Of a stretch of DNA of 64,000 nt, positions 40,612 through 53,835 are shown piece after piece. This DNA is from Auriscalpium vulgare. Lineage: Eukaryota > Basidiomycota > Agaricomycetes > Russulales > Auriscalpiaceae. The notes beneath the pieces were generated by a model. That model had not been told where the DNA came from. It saw only the letters and a list, made by a program, of their open reading frames with translations, and ran no database searches. Each line of letters starts with the position of its first letter. Positions within the stretch are counted from its first letter, which is position 1. The stretch is taken from NCBI GenBank assembly GCA_019915015.1, contig JAHBBC010000009.1, forward strand, positions 1 through 64,000. Direction: 5' to 3'. The position numbers were made by a program, and so were the translations under genes.

Positions 40612-43600
40612 ATGGCCAACTACCTCCCTCTCCTCCTCGTTTCCGTCACGACCAATGCAGTCCCAGACGACACCTCCCTCTCCACACAGGCGCGTGGCCA
40701 GGTCGACTACCTCTCCCATGAATGGCGCGAGGAGGACGTCTGGCGCTCCTGGCGCAACATGACCCGTCAGAAGAACGAAATCGCGAATGGCATGCGTCTC
40801 GAGAACGCGAGTTGGAGGACCTGGTGGAAGCAGAGGAATAAGTTGAAGACTATCAGTCCAGAGACGCTGAATTGGTGCGTGTTCGCTAGGCTTTGTTTAT
40901 ATATTCTCCCCTCGGCTTCCTTATCATCGCCTCGCTCCCCTCGCATGTCCCCCCTCTCCATCTCATTTTCTTCGTGGCGTCTTATCGGCCCTTCGCTCCT
41001 ATGCGAGAACGCCTTTTGGTTCGCGTGATTGCTTCTCCCTTGCGGCTGTTTTTTTTTTTCGCTGGCATAAAATGCAAATGCGCTGCGGGAGGGCATCCGA
41101 CTTGTCGCCACGTTTTTGACGTCGCATGTCCACTCCGTTCGCAACATCCCTCCCATTTCATCTGCGTGGTGTGCTCGCCTTCCCTTTCTATTCTCGCCAG
41201 CCCGTTGATCGCGTCGCCTATTTCTTGCCTTTGGCTCCAGCGCGTTTCTGTTTTCGTCGCCCATCCTCTTTTTTACTGCCGTTTCTGGCGACGCGGTGAC
41301 GCGTGGGCTGCGGGCGGCCATGCTTTTTTCGTTGTGTTGGCCGCGCGGTTCACCACGAGGCTAGCACGCGTGCTGACGCACGCGTCTTCGTACTTTTTGC
41401 ATTACCCTTTATGTCGTGAATTAATTCTTCTTCCTTCCCCGTTCTTTTTTCATCCATGGGGGGACTTGAGCTTTCCCTATCCTTTATCTATCTGTCGCCT
41501 GACGTCTCTTATGCAAACTAATCGTTCGTCTCCAGGCTCAAGGACTCCGACGTGACATGGCTCTACGGGCCTCTGCACACCGCCCTCGATTGGTCACCGC
41601 CGCCAAAACCCAAAGCAGACCCCACCAGCGTCGAGAAGGACCATTCCGCACACGACCGTCTGGGACTGTCCACGGACTGCCATCCCAGTCACCAGCCGTC
41701 GAAACCCATTCTCAAGCACCGCAGCATCAGCGACCTCCTCACTAGCGCGCTTCCGAGCCTCGCCAACACCGACGATGACGAAGAGGACGATGAAGAGGAC
41801 GACGATGACGAGCTCGCAGCCCCCACACGGCCGATGCTGCTTCACACGAAGAGCGACACCCACATCACGCGTTGGGCGCGCAATCACCCCTACCGCAAGG
41901 ACTCGCCGCCGCGCATCATTGCCCCCGTGTCCCAGACCGCCGCCCAGGAAGCCAACGTGACGCCAGAACCTTCGGACCTCGCGATGGCGCCGGCTCTGGC
42001 GGAGCGCTCTGGCTCCAGCGACTCTGCGCGCGATACCAACGGCAGTTCTCAGGACCTCAGCATCGCGGCCGGCGGGGGTAAGAAGAAGCATATCAGCTTT
42101 AACACGTTCGTGGAGCAGTGTATCGCAATCGACTCGCCGCCTAAGCAGAAGCGTGGGAGTTTGCCGAGTGAGCCCCGCGGTTTGTACGAGGAGGTGATAT
42201 ACGACGAAGGGTGCGTGTTTCCGCGACCTGCAGCCCCTGCGTGCGCTCACCGTGCGCCTCTCTTTGTGTAGATATGACGAAGACTCTGAGGCTGAGGCGG
42301 AATTCAACGAAGCCGACGATATCATCGATGAAGGCGGCTTGTTCTCCGAGGGTCAAAACGGCTCTGACTCCGATGAAGAGGACGACGATATTCTCGAGAT
42401 GCGCACATCATCCACGCGTTCCCGGTCATCATCATCCTCCCGATCACCAGGCGTATCCGCCACGTACAACCGTCGCTCACAACCACCGTCATCGTACAAT
42501 CCCCGCCCCCCACTCATCCGCACATCTTCGAGCGACAAGGAGCACATGACCATCGCTCCCATTGCGCCGACCATTCTTAAGACGACCGGCGTGGGCAACC
42601 ACTTCGTCGTGCCGCACTTCGGGCGCGGACGCGGCTCCCGCGACACGCCCAGTCAGCCTATCAGCCTCGTGTACGTGCCCCCAATAGGCAGCGGCTATCG
42701 CCGCGGTAGCAACGGCAGCGCCAACGGCACCAGCAGCAGCGACGATGTCTACCGCCATCGTGAAGCCCGTTTCACCGTCGGCGCTACGAGCCCTAGCTTA
42801 GACGCTTCCCCAAGCGGCTCACGCAGCCCGACTTCTCGCAGCGCACCAGCCACTGCCCAGGCCATCGCCAACTCACTAGCTGGCGCCGCCGTGCAAGCGC
42901 AACCTCTCCCCATACCCGGCCCGGAGCACTATGGACACGTTCCATATGGCGCGGGCCCCGCGCGCGTGCTGAGCCCGCCGATGGTCGAGAGCCCCATGGG
43001 CGCGCACGAGGACGGGTTCGACTACTTCGGCACGGCAGCGATGGTCAACGCTCACCCGATCATTGCCGCGGAGCGCGTCGCGAACGCGTCGGACGTGGAC
43101 ATCGGTGTCGACATGATGCACGCGCCGGACAGCATCCTCGAGGGCCACGGGCGCGTGTCGGCGCGGGGCATGGGCGCGCAGACACGGAGCGGCGGGATGC
43201 CGGAGGTCGTGGTGAACGACGAGAACGGGGCGATTGAGGAGCGGCGGGAGGTCGAGCTGTCGCCGTCGCGCAGCCGCTCGCGGACGCGGTCGCGCTCGAG
43301 ATCAAAGTCGCACTCGCGCAGCCACTCGCGCACGCCGAGTCCCGCGGAGCTCATGATCTTCGACCAGGATTCTGCACGGACCCACAACCCGTCGTCCTCC
43401 ATCAGCGTCCCGGTCTCCCGGACCTCCTCGTCGCACTCCGTCACGAGCCCGACATTCGATCCATCCCTCCTGTCTCCGCCAACAGAACACCTCCCGGCGC
43501 GCGGCCGCACACCCACTGTCGTCGTCGCGGCTTCCCCGTCAATATGTGCCGCCGCGATCGGCGGGAGCGTGTCGCCGCGGGAGCGATCGTACTCGCGCGA

Positions 43601-44459
43601 TCGTGAAGACCGTGGACGGAGCGTCACGCGCACATCGTCATTCTCGGACCGCGAGCGCTCCGCATCGCGCTCGAGCGTCGTCGGCTCAGGGTCGCCGCTC
43701 GGCAGCGTCAGCCCGACAGCGAGCAGTCTTGGGCTAGGCGGCGGCGCGTACGCTGTGTATACGCAAGGACGTGGACGGGAGGGTGGGTTGGCGCGGGGCA
43801 GGAAGGGCAGTGTGGAGAGCCTGGGCAGCGCGGTGAGAGGCAGGGTTGGAAGGCGGCCAAGTGCAAGCGAGAGCAGCGTCAGCCCGTCAAGTCCGACACT
43901 ACCTGAAGGACGGTCCCTCGATTCTATCGCTGCAGCTTTACCACCGCCGTCGCCGTCGACGTCGTTCTCAGCACCGAGTACCACCATACCGAGGAGTCCC
44001 AGCACACCGAACGAGCCCCCGCCGTCATCGTCCCGCTTATCCAAGCCCGCGCTGCCCAAGATCCCGACTTCGATCAAAGAGGAAGACGAGCCCTCGCGAT
44101 CTGTCGCCTCCACATTACCATCAACCCCCGTTGATGCCTCGCCCGCTGTCCAGGCCGCACCTTCACCGCCGACGGCGCTGCGGCGGTCCTCGCCGAAGGA
44201 CATGATCCGCCCGCCTGCGCTGGCGCCGCCGACGTCCGCGACGTCGCATGTACACGCCGAGCCGCCGGCGAAGCAGACGCACTCGGCGATCAAGGCAGGC
44301 AATCCGGCGGCGGTGCCGCTCCCGACAAGTCCCACGAGCCCGACGGACGAGAGCAGCGGGCTGGTCGGCCGTGCGGCGGATCTCGTGTCCACTGCGCGAG
44401 GCTTCCTCGGCGCGTTCTGGCCTAGTCATAACAGCCATCCCAGCTCTCATGCGGCGTAG
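40612..44459 (+). CDS. REG1: Reg1-like regulatory subunit of protein phosphatase 1
   Basis: Three exons: 40612-40874, 41536-42210 and 42272-44459. The 661-nt first intron and 61-nt second intron have GT-AG ends and correct phase, giving about 1041 residues. The N-terminal domain (DYLSHEWREEDVWRSW...RLENASWRTW, completed across the intron as SPETLNWLKDSDVTWLYGPL) is the AreA-GATA-like domain of Reg1-type proteins. KKKHISFNTFVEQC holds an RVxF-like docking motif (HISF) for the phosphatase. The rest is disordered: acidic runs, Ser/Arg-rich SRSRSRT stretches and Pro/Ser repeats. In yeast Reg1 directs Glc7 to Snf1 in glucose repression; a similar role is likely but unproven here. The frame is intact. 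Confidence 0.85.
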
Positions 44460-47400
44460 CGGCGGCTCTGTACGTGGACCTTTTACTACGGCTATGCATT
44501 GGTCGCCGGATGCTGACATGACACGTCTTTCGATGTATAGGACACCACCTCACCGCGGACATGTGCAATGCTATGTACGTTTTTATTCCGCTGACTCCGT
44601 GTCGGCGCTTTTTATCATGTTGTGCATCACTTCATGCTGCGGCCGCCTCGGGCCGCTGTATACCTGCATTATCTCCTGTGCCCCCGGCACGTAATCAGGG
44701 TGCGTCGTCTGCCCGGCCGCCCTGTGCAATACATACATACACACACTCCATTTTGTTCGTGCTGCAAGCGAACTATCTATGACTCCTTGGGTCCCTTCTC
44801 ACCTCTTCTTGTCTGTGGTACCTCACTTCACGTGGTTATTCGAGTCCCTCCTCTTCCTTATTCCTCTGCTTCGCCCCCACCGTACCATATTGCCGCGTGG
44901 TCGGCGCGCCTCGTCGACCGTACGCGTAGTGCTGACTGCCCACATCCCTTCCCACTGACTGACATGACATTTCGCGCTCGTGTGGTTGTTCTGCTACCTC
45001 TACATTACTTTGTTCGCTTTCCGCAGTGCACGAGCTGCATCGTCGGGAGTGGACCTGCACATGTATTGTTTGATAGATGTATCATTACTTGTTCATAGTC
45101 TCATGCGCGTGCGGCGAAAGCCTGAGCAAGACAGGAGTTCTGCATGTGAAAGTATCTAGTGTCATCTAGCTCGTCGACACGTGCGGTACCTCTTGCCCGT
45201 CAGCGTCAGTACGTATGCACTTCGTCGGCTTATATTCAGAACGACTATCTTCTGATACCATAAGGTCAAGCTACGGAGACTACGTATACCTCGTAAGTAG
45301 ATTTGACTTCGAGTCCGAGGGATCCTCGCATGGACCTGGCTCGGGAATTGTTTAAATTCACGGCGAATATAGCATAAGCGATGATTGGTTATGAGAGACC
45401 GGCTCCAACTCCAGGGTTCGACGGCCTGTGGCTCTAAGCATTGAATTGAGTGGCGCGGCAACCGCTACTTTATTTAATTGAGATGGTCGGCATGTTATAA
45501 TAGGTGTGTTCGAGAGCAAATTAAACGCAGACGGGCTGTGGCGGCGGAGCTGCCAATATCCCTTCGTCGCGCAAGGATGACAGATTCGTAAAATACGGCG
45601 GCTGTAAACGACCATTAAGGTGACTGGATGCGCGCAGCACACGCACCCATACAAACACCTGTCGGTCCCGTCTCCTCCCGCAGGCTTACGGAGGCGCGCC
45701 CTGGCTCCACAACGTGCTTATTTGCGGTAGGAAGATCTGATGTAGGCGATGGCAGGCGCACTGTCTTACGTCGATGACGACCCGCCATGCCCGTCGCACC
45801 CCGCGCTCGGACCCGCCTCAGAGCAGACGACGCATCACCTCAGGCCCGCCTCACTCCACTCGCTTTGAGTACCTCCCAACGCCAATATTTAGGTGGAGAT
45901 CACACCCACGAGGCGGCTGTCATCGACGCACTAGCGCCACGATGCGCGATAGGAAACATCAGACGCCCCGGGCATGTCTGGCGACCAAGTCGATCATCGA
46001 GTCGCTGGCCACTCTGGAAGACAGGCCGGGAGAAGTGAGACTGAGCGAGATCAGGGACGAGAGGCGAGGGGGAGAGGCACAGTACGTTAACGTTGGATGC
46101 CGAAGTGGGCGGACTGGTGACATGTGCGAGGCGGCGGGGCAAGCTTCGCGCGCATACCAGCTCGCTAACGGCCTTCAAGAATCTCCAGGCCGCGCAGGGC
46201 CGCGTTTATTGGGAGATAGCAAGGTCACTAGCGCTCTGACACTCTGCCGTGCCACGGCAGAAGCACCAAGTGAGCTAGAACGAAGATGTCAAACGGCATC
46301 GAGAGCACGCGCCGTTGTCGCTGAGCGTGTAAGATGGCGCGACAGAGATTGGAATCGGGGTCGTCACTTTGTCTCTGGCAAGTGGCTGGCGTGGACAGGA
46401 TACTTAACCACTCCGAGCATCAACGTGCACCGCTAGGTTCGCAGCGCCCGTAAGTCCGGCATATCCATAGTCTCCGTGGAAGTTGACCTTACCCACAGAA
46501 GAATTCTGTAAGCATAAGTATCCACTGGAACGCACAATACATTCTTCGCCGGCGGTGATACCATTTAACTCCCCATTTCCGTTTCCCCATGGTTTGCAAA
46601 CGCCGTAGTACCCCGTCCCCGGGCTAGCCATCGGTTTTATATCTATCAGTAGATCTTACGGGACGCGTCAATTACGACGGAAGAGCTGTGATTGGACGCA
46701 GGAGACCGGGGCTGACGGCGGGGGCGACACGTGCGTAGGATCCTACCAGTACTGCTCAGGCTCCAGTGTGGGATGCGCGGGGCCCCCTTTTGACGTCAGA
46801 GATGAGATCTGAGACCTGCAGACAAATGCTAGAGCCTGCGATACCCGTACGCGCCCGTCGTCCAGTGGCAACGCTAGTGCAACGCCTCGCACCGTAACGC
46901 CCCGAGATAGTCGGCCGAAGCGAGGGATCGCATTGGCAGAACGCGCAGCTGAGGGAGATTTCGGGAAAGACTCGAGATCGAAGCAGTAGGAAGGTCGAAG
47001 ACGTGTTAGCGACGGGATAGGCGCCTGACTCAATCCGCAAAGCATGTGGATTGGCCTCGGGCGAATGGGGTAAATTACTGCACAAGACAGACGTCTAAGC
47101 CCTCTCTCCCTGGATGCACAAGTCAAACGCACGTAGTACTGATCACATCTTGAGAGCAAATTTCGACAGTGTCTGATTGAAACTTGCGCACATCGGTAAG
47201 TTGAAGGGCAGTGTGTAGTGACTGACGAGCAACATCGACTTGGTTCCCACCTACCCCGAGCGCCCACTGCGGGTCCCAGGCACTAGTAGCTGCGCGCTCG
47301 ATCGGGATCGGGCTAGTACGCAAAACGTGGCAGGAGCGATGAGGGGAGACGTCGACGTGGGTCAATAATACACGGGATACGAAGCGGCGGGTTGAGGGCG

Positions 47401-50400
47401 ACATCTGGGGTTGTGCGGAGCGCGACGGGTGGAAGTTCCCAGCGCCCTTGCAAGCGCCAGGACCAGCGCTAGTCAGCAACCCTGCGCATAGTTCTGCTGA
47501 GGCGACGGAGTGGCGACGGAGGGCGACGGACATACACTGTGATGCCTCATCCATCCACATCGTCCGTTGATCCCTTGGTTCGGAGAGACGTCGACGCTGT
47601 TCGCACCAGAGACCCACGCCCAACCCACGCCTGAACTGACGCTTCCGAGTCCGAGACGACCCGTCGCACAATCGCTTGAAGACGGAAACTCGGACGCCCT
47701 CGCTGCGCCCAGCGGACTAGGGTTGGATTGTCGTGGGTGGTGCGACCAGCGCAAGGGAAGGGTCTCCTTGGAGGAGGACGGTGAGAAAGGTGAGAAACGC
47801 CGAAAATGAATATCGGTCAAAACACATGCTTACGTTTTGGCTTTGGTCTCATCGGGCAGATCGGGCGGGCGCCCAGAGCCTCGGTTCTCAAGCCGCCGGC
47901 TTTGCCTCCGCGAGACGGAAAGTTATGCTGCACAAACGATTGGCGAGGCCGGTGATCTGTAAAGCAGTCGCAAGTACAGCGAACGTCGTCGGGCTCGCCA
48001 AGTAATGCCCGACCAACGGACTTAGTTGCAAGCAGGTCAAAAGACCTCATACCTTCGCAATGACCGACACGCTCGGCCATCATGGTGTTCAACCAACCAG
48101 AATCAGCGCCCTCTGTCTCAAAAATTAGTCACAAAGTGGTGCCCATATCAACGGGAAGGACGGAGGATACGAGGGACCGACGGGGAGCGCCGAGACACGA
48201 TATTCTTCGGCCATTGTGCGAAAGAGACCGAAGCCCGAGCAGCGGACTCCCAGCCGCTGTCTTGACCAAGGATTCCAGCGGCCACGTAACAGAGATCAAC
48301 TTGTACAGAGACCAACTTGCTGTGAGTTACCGGTGGCACCTCCGGAGCGACGTCGACGACCTGTCTCCGCATCCCGCACATCCAGTCGTTCAGAGACGGC
48401 GAATTGGGCTCAAGTCCGTGTCGTCCCTCTGCGTCAACTCGTCTATGCAATTCTATGAAATCCCGATCAGTTCCAGATTTGCGTCATGGGGGTTAATCTG
48501 CGACTAACACGTGGAGTGCAGAGCGTCGCAAGGACTTGGGACAGGTCGGCGGCGGAGGCAAGCAAGGTCCGTGACGAGAGCGAGGTCAGGCAACGTTAGA
48601 TCTTTTGGATGGACGAGATGCGTTAGTAAGCGGGCGAGGCGAGCGAAGGTGTGGGCAAGCGACTGCCGCGCGCTGACGTGACTATGAGTTGGCCGATGCA
48701 GTGGGCGCACGGGATGCTGTGCGACAGGCTTTGATTCGCGAGCGGCCCCGTGTACTTACCTGAGTTACCTGGTGCTCAGGCTGGCTGGCAAAGGATAGTT
48801 TCCAAGTGGCAAACTAGATACGTTTGAAGTATGTTCGAGCCCGCGCTTTTCCTTGATGCCTGTCGGCGAGCTATCTGACAGAGACGTGCCCGTCGTTTGC
48901 CCGTCGGTGAGGTGGACGGAAGGCATGTTGAGTTTGAAGTTGTCGGGTTGGACGGCGAACCACAATGAATGACTAAGCCAAACGAGCGTCACTTGAGTCG
49001 GAAACAATCTTGCCTTTTTACCACCACCTGCGTCGTCAACCTGCTGCTCACCTGGGCGCCGCAGCCCGCAACGGCAACGCAGGACCTGAGGCCTGATCGA
49101 TTTGGCTCTCCTCAGCGCCGAGAACAGACAGCTCTTTGTGAATCGTCGCATACCAATCTGCGACCCTCAGCGCCCACCACAGGTCCGAGTCCGATGCCTG
49201 ACAGACACGAGGCGCGCAGCGCACCTCAGGTCCAGAGGCGCGAACACACGGACATGTTCAGCGCATCGTTGCGCGCGCACCCCCGCACGACTTGGATTCA
49301 TCTTGCACATCACGGACCTGAGACATGTCTCGGAGGCATGCAAGCTCGTGCCGCTTCACGGTTAACGGACGCAATTATCGACACCTTGGCCCGCAGCATG
49401 CTATTGCTCGCTGGGCAGGTTTCTGTGTAGCTCTGCAGGAACGGCGCATACGATCCGAATTCTGAGGCATATACTGCAGCATACTTGCGGTGCGTGCACC
49501 ACGTATGATCCCACTGAATATTCGGTACCTTATGACGACACATGTTCTGCGCCGTTCGACCGGATTCCATCGGGTGGGGAACCCGTAACTGCTCAGCGTG
49601 TCCGAGAGTCCGGGGTCGGGATATGCTGTCTGCGAACGTCATCCCTGTCGGAGCCTGTCCGCGCGTCGGAGTGCCTCTGCTGCGCACGGTGCTCGAGCCC
49701 TCACTCGTCCTGGAACCCTCCGCCTTCATTTCCTGGCCGCCAGTCGCGGGATGCTCGTCTCGCCAAGCACTCAGATCAATATCTGTAGCACCTCGCGCGC
49801 GATACCAATCTGAGACGACGTCCCCAGCTCGATCGGCAGTGAGACAATTATGCGTGCGCGGAGGCAGACAACGTCCGTCAGGGTGCGAGCCATTGTATCA
49901 GTGCAATGGCCGGGTGTGTCGGCCGCGGACGACGGGTGGCCGTCGCAGTGCCTATGCGTACGTTGCCTAGGGTCGACGAGGCCGAGGCGGAACACACGCG
50001 CGGCGCGGCCACCGCCCGAGGGGTGTACGCACATCCCGTCCCGTCGTCTCTGCACTGCGCTGCCCGCTCACGCTTGCCGGACAGCTTCCGCCAAGGCCGC
50101 AGGCCACAGCCACCCACTTGGAGACGAACTGCGGCGGGGCCGCCGATCGCGCAGCGAGATTCATCCGCGAGATCGACATCCCCCGCAATACAGTCTGAGT
50201 ACGATCGACGAGGATGGGGCCCGCCGTCTCACGTGGCCCGTCCGCGCTGGCGAGTTGGTCGCTGGGCGGAAGACAGTCGCTCCGCCAACTCGATAAAATT
50301 ATGAATCAGCGAATGCGATTGGCCCGTGCGGCCTGGTCGGAGCAGGTCGCGCCAATAGGATCGGCCCTACCAACTAGCGATAGAGTGGGAGATCCACAAA

Positions 50401-51739
50401 TGCAGTGTCTCTAGACGTATGCTTTCAAGTCGCGAACGGCCCCGACGACGCGTACAAGATCAAAGAGCCGGACAGGAGATTCGCTGCATCATGATCAAGG
50501 ATGGGCGGTCGAGGCTGCACAGCGCTACGGTGGCGGAGCGCCAATTCCTCCCGGGTCCGCGCGAGCCACGCCTAAGCCTCTTCGCCTCTCCCGTCCCATT
50601 GGCTGCGCCGCAATGCTCGACCCAGCAGCGCGTGTGCAACGCAGCTCGCAGGTCCATCCACACCGAGGCGCCGGGGCCTCTATGGCGCGCGCCCAGGCCA
50701 CCGCGCCCACTGGCTTCCCGTTCCCCGTCCAATCACCAAGCTCATTCGCTGATGGCTGGATCGCAAGGCGGTTCTGGGCACGGAGGTACCCATGGCCAGG
50801 CCATCGCTCGCTCAGCGACCATCTAATGCACGCCCATCTCACCCTGCCCGAGTCATCTATGCAGCAGCTCTGCACTGCTAGCCGCATGCGGGCGCACGCC
50901 CGGATCGGCCTCCCGCCCACGGAATGCCGCCTGGGCGCGGAGCGGTCGTAGCTGGCCCACGACCCATCGTCGGTGGTGCCCAGCTTGAACTCTTCTGGCA
51001 GAATCCTGGAGGCGATGCCAGTACTTGCTGGCCTGACGAGCGCAGGGCCAGTCCATCTCGCCCCCTTGTCACGGTGACAGTAACGTCGCGTCCCGCAGAT
51101 CCCAGATGCAGGCGCTGCAACTCTATTCCCGGCGTCTTGCGATGCTCCGTCCTCGGGGTGCGCGTGCAATAGGCTCTGTCCCTTGCTCGCTCCGCCGCGA
51201 TGCGCGAACAAACGCTGCTGCGACCCTCCTGATGCATATTATGATTCGACACGGGACGACGCGTATCTGTGGCCGCCCACCCGGCACCCCTCGCACTGAC
51301 AGCCCACGGAAGCATCATATATTGCTTATGGCACACCAGCTGGCGCGACCGAGCTGCCCGTGGCAGGAGCAGACCAGGGCCGCAGCGCCCCCTCCCCCTC
51401 CATCTCGCCTCGCCAGCAACGACCCGACGCCCTGGACGGCGCTGCCGTAGGAGTAACGTTGTTCTTGCCGCGCCGGACGACGATGATGACAGCAGCAGCG
51501 CTGCGGCGCAGGTCCCCATCGCCGCGCGCGATCTGAGGCGGGCCCACGCTGGCACTCCGTTGCGCAGGGTGTGTAGGCGGAGGCGACAGTGGGTCGCCGG
51601 CGGCGGTGCAATTATGCCTGCTGTAGTAAGCGATGGGGCAAAATCGACTGGCACGGGCTGCTGGGCGATCTTGATGGGGGCTTTCGCAGCGCACCGCGAT
51701 CTGGCGGGGCGCGGGGGCTTGCTGCCTCCGAGGACGAGG
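44460..51739. other. About 7.3 kb without a recognisable gene
   Basis: Overlapping ORFs on both strands, none with a domain or splice pattern that I can assign. The longest are 45774-46436 (+, 220 codons, basic) and 50878-51849 (-, 323 codons, GC-driven). A small minus-strand ORF at 46404-46631 (75 codons; Gly-rich, three Cys) has composition unlike its surroundings but no signal peptide. Confidence 0.5.
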
Positions 51740-52620
51740 ACGCGTGCGAGCTGGTATCGCCGTGGTCGCGCTCGCTCGCAGGGAGCCACTGTGGCGGCCG
51801 CGGCCTTCGTGCGGGAGCGTTGCAGCGCCGCGATGCACGCAGGATGCACGGCGAGGCGACGGGCGCGGGGCGGCGGCCGCGCCGTGTGGGTGGAGATCCA
51901 CGGGTGTGTGCCAAGTTATACAGTCGACGAGGGCACCGCCGCGGAGAAGCGACCGAACCATTTGCTGGGTGCGCGGGCAACAGCGTGCCAACGACACTGC
52001 GGACCAAGTTGGCGATGCACAGGCTCCGTACCATCTTGGGCAGCAGCATCAGCCGCCCACCGGACCTACTCCGTTGGCTCTGCGGTGGTGCGCCTGGAAC
52101 TCTCGGCCCCTTTGATCGCCGCCTTACTCGCGGAACGATTGTGTCGGCAACCTCGACAAGGAGGCATGGCGGGGCCCCGTGCGGGCTGGTAGCACGTTCG
52201 CGGGGATCGACCGTGGCGGCCGCGGACGGGCGGCGGGGGCAGCACAGCGCCGACGCACACTGTCGCGCAGGATGTATGTTGAGGCGACGCCGCGCAGTGT
52301 GGATGGCGATCCACGCGGAGTTGTGCCGTGCCGTGCGTCGACGGCCGCGGCGACCGAACCAGCCTGTCGCAGAACGCTCGCCGTCTGGCGTCTGATAGAA
52401 GCAGGAACGCACGAGCAGGACAAGAACGCCTGTCTATTCGCGCGCATGTACAGTATGAGACATCGATATCTGGCAGCACGGTCAGTCAGTACGAGGGCTG
52501 CGGATGCAGGGACGGGCGACGCACCGTAATAGAGTGGTATTTGCGCACCGGGCGAACTGGCGGCGCGCGGCGGCGCGTTGCCTCCGTGGACGTGGACGAG
52601 GGCTGCGTCGCTATTTGGGC
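51740..52620. repeat. Diverged GC-rich tandem segments
   Basis: Blocks such as GTGGCGGCCGCGG, CGCAGGATG, GGCGACG and GCGACCGAACC occur in the same order at about 51788-51960 and 52208-52362, and part of the pattern returns near 52556. They are diverged repeats of roughly 400 bp. Confidence 0.4.
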
Positions 52621-52846
52621 GCGAGGCCTGGGATGTTGGCAGGCGTCACGCTGGCGAGGTGGGTCTTGTGCGCTCGGTCGTGGTCATAGTCTCGTGGATT
52701 GCGGGGGGCGGGAGCGTGAGGGCGCGGTGGGGGCCGAGTGAGTTCGCGAGCAGGAGCACGCAGGTCTGGAGAACGCAAGCGCGGCGGTGGGGTTAGGGTC
52801 CGGGGATAGGGTTCGGGCGTGGACGGGGCGCGGGAGCGGAGATCGG

Positions 52847-52893
52847 GCGAGGCGGGCGAGGCGGGCGAGGCGGGCGAGGCGGGCGAGGCGGCG
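52847..52893. repeat. GAGGCGGGC minisatellite
   Basis: Five near-perfect copies of a 9-bp unit lie 100 bp upstream of the RING gene start. Confidence 0.8.
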
Positions 52894-52932
52894 ATGGATC
52901 GGGGGCGAGGCGGGTGCGGTGGCGGGGGGCGG

Positions 52933-52939
52933 TATAAAG
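52933..52939 (+). promoter_or_regulatory. TATA box of the RING-finger gene
   Basis: TATAAAG lies 58 bp upstream of the ATG at 52991, in an otherwise GC-rich stretch. Confidence 0.5.
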
Positions 52940-52990
52940 CTCTGCGGGCGGGCGCTGACCTGGTAGCTCGCCGGCTCGGCTCTTCCCCCC

Positions 52991-53835
52991 ATGGCCTGCC
53001 CCATCTGCATCGACGCCCTCGTCCGCCCCGTCGCCCTCCCCTGCGGCCATGTCTACTGCCACGACTGTCTCGCACGCCTCGTCGCCGCCGCCGCACCCCG
53101 CAGCGTCGCCGCCTGCCCCGCCTGCCGCGCACCCGTCCCCACCGCCGCACTCAACCCCTACCTCGTCCCCCCGTCCCTCCGCCCCTACATCCTCCCGCCC
53201 TTCCGCCGCCTCTACCTCGACCCGCCCCTCTCCCCGCCGTCCCCGCCCGCCCCCGCACCCACACCCACACCCGCGTCCGCGCCCCCCGCCGAGGACGACG
53301 ACGACGCCGAGCGCGCCGCGCGCCGCCTCCGCGAGGAGAACGCCGCGCTGCGCCGCGCCGCACAGCTCTGGCGCACGCGCGCAGACGCACACGCCGCCGC
53401 GCACGCGGGGCTCGCCGCGCTCGTGCGCCTCGCGCGCGAGCAGACCTTCGCCATGCGCCGCGAGCGCGACGCCCTCGCCGCGCGCCTCGCCAAGCGCGCG
53501 CGCGACGACGACGCCGACGACACGGCCGGGGAGGACGGGTGGGTCGCCTTGGCTGCACGTGCGTGGGGTGTGTGCTGACTTTGTTGGTGTTCTGCAGGAG
53601 CGCGTGCACAGACCCGTGGGCCGCGGCGCCGGCCCTTCTGCGGGCGCCCGCAGGCCCGCTCCCGCCGTCGCTCTCGCGCGCGCGCGCGCCGGGCCACCGC
53701 GCCGCGACCATCAGCGTCCCCGAGCCGTCATCCATTGCAACATCGCCGCCGCCCGCGAAGCGCCGCAAGCAGGTGCACACCTGGACGCCGTCGCCCGGCG
53801 GCGCGATGCTCATCCCGCACGCGCCGCCCGCGTAG
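52991..53835 (+). CDS. RING-finger protein, probable E3 ubiquitin ligase
   Basis: Two exons, 52991-53538 and 53598-53835, with a 59-nt GT-AG intron and consistent phase, giving 261 residues. The C3HC4 RING is at the extreme N terminus: CPIC at 3-6, CGHVYCHDCL, and CPAC near residue 43. A Pro-rich linker follows (about 75-100), then a coiled coil (about 105-175; RRLREENAALRRAAQLWRTR) and a nuclear-localisation-like PPAKRRKQ near the C terminus. RING plus coiled coil suggests a dimeric ubiquitin ligase, possibly nuclear; substrate unknown. There is a TATA box and minisatellite upstream. Codon use is extremely GC-rich, like the flanks. Confidence 0.85.

Noticed and set aside
43052..44392. 446-codon minus-strand ORF opposite the Reg1-like gene
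   Set aside because: It mirrors the Ser/Pro/Arg-rich coding strand and has no independent support.
50878..51849. 323-codon minus-strand ORF
   Set aside because: Composition is that expected of random GC-rich DNA (Arg/Ala/Pro), with overlapping ORFs in every frame and no recognisable motif.
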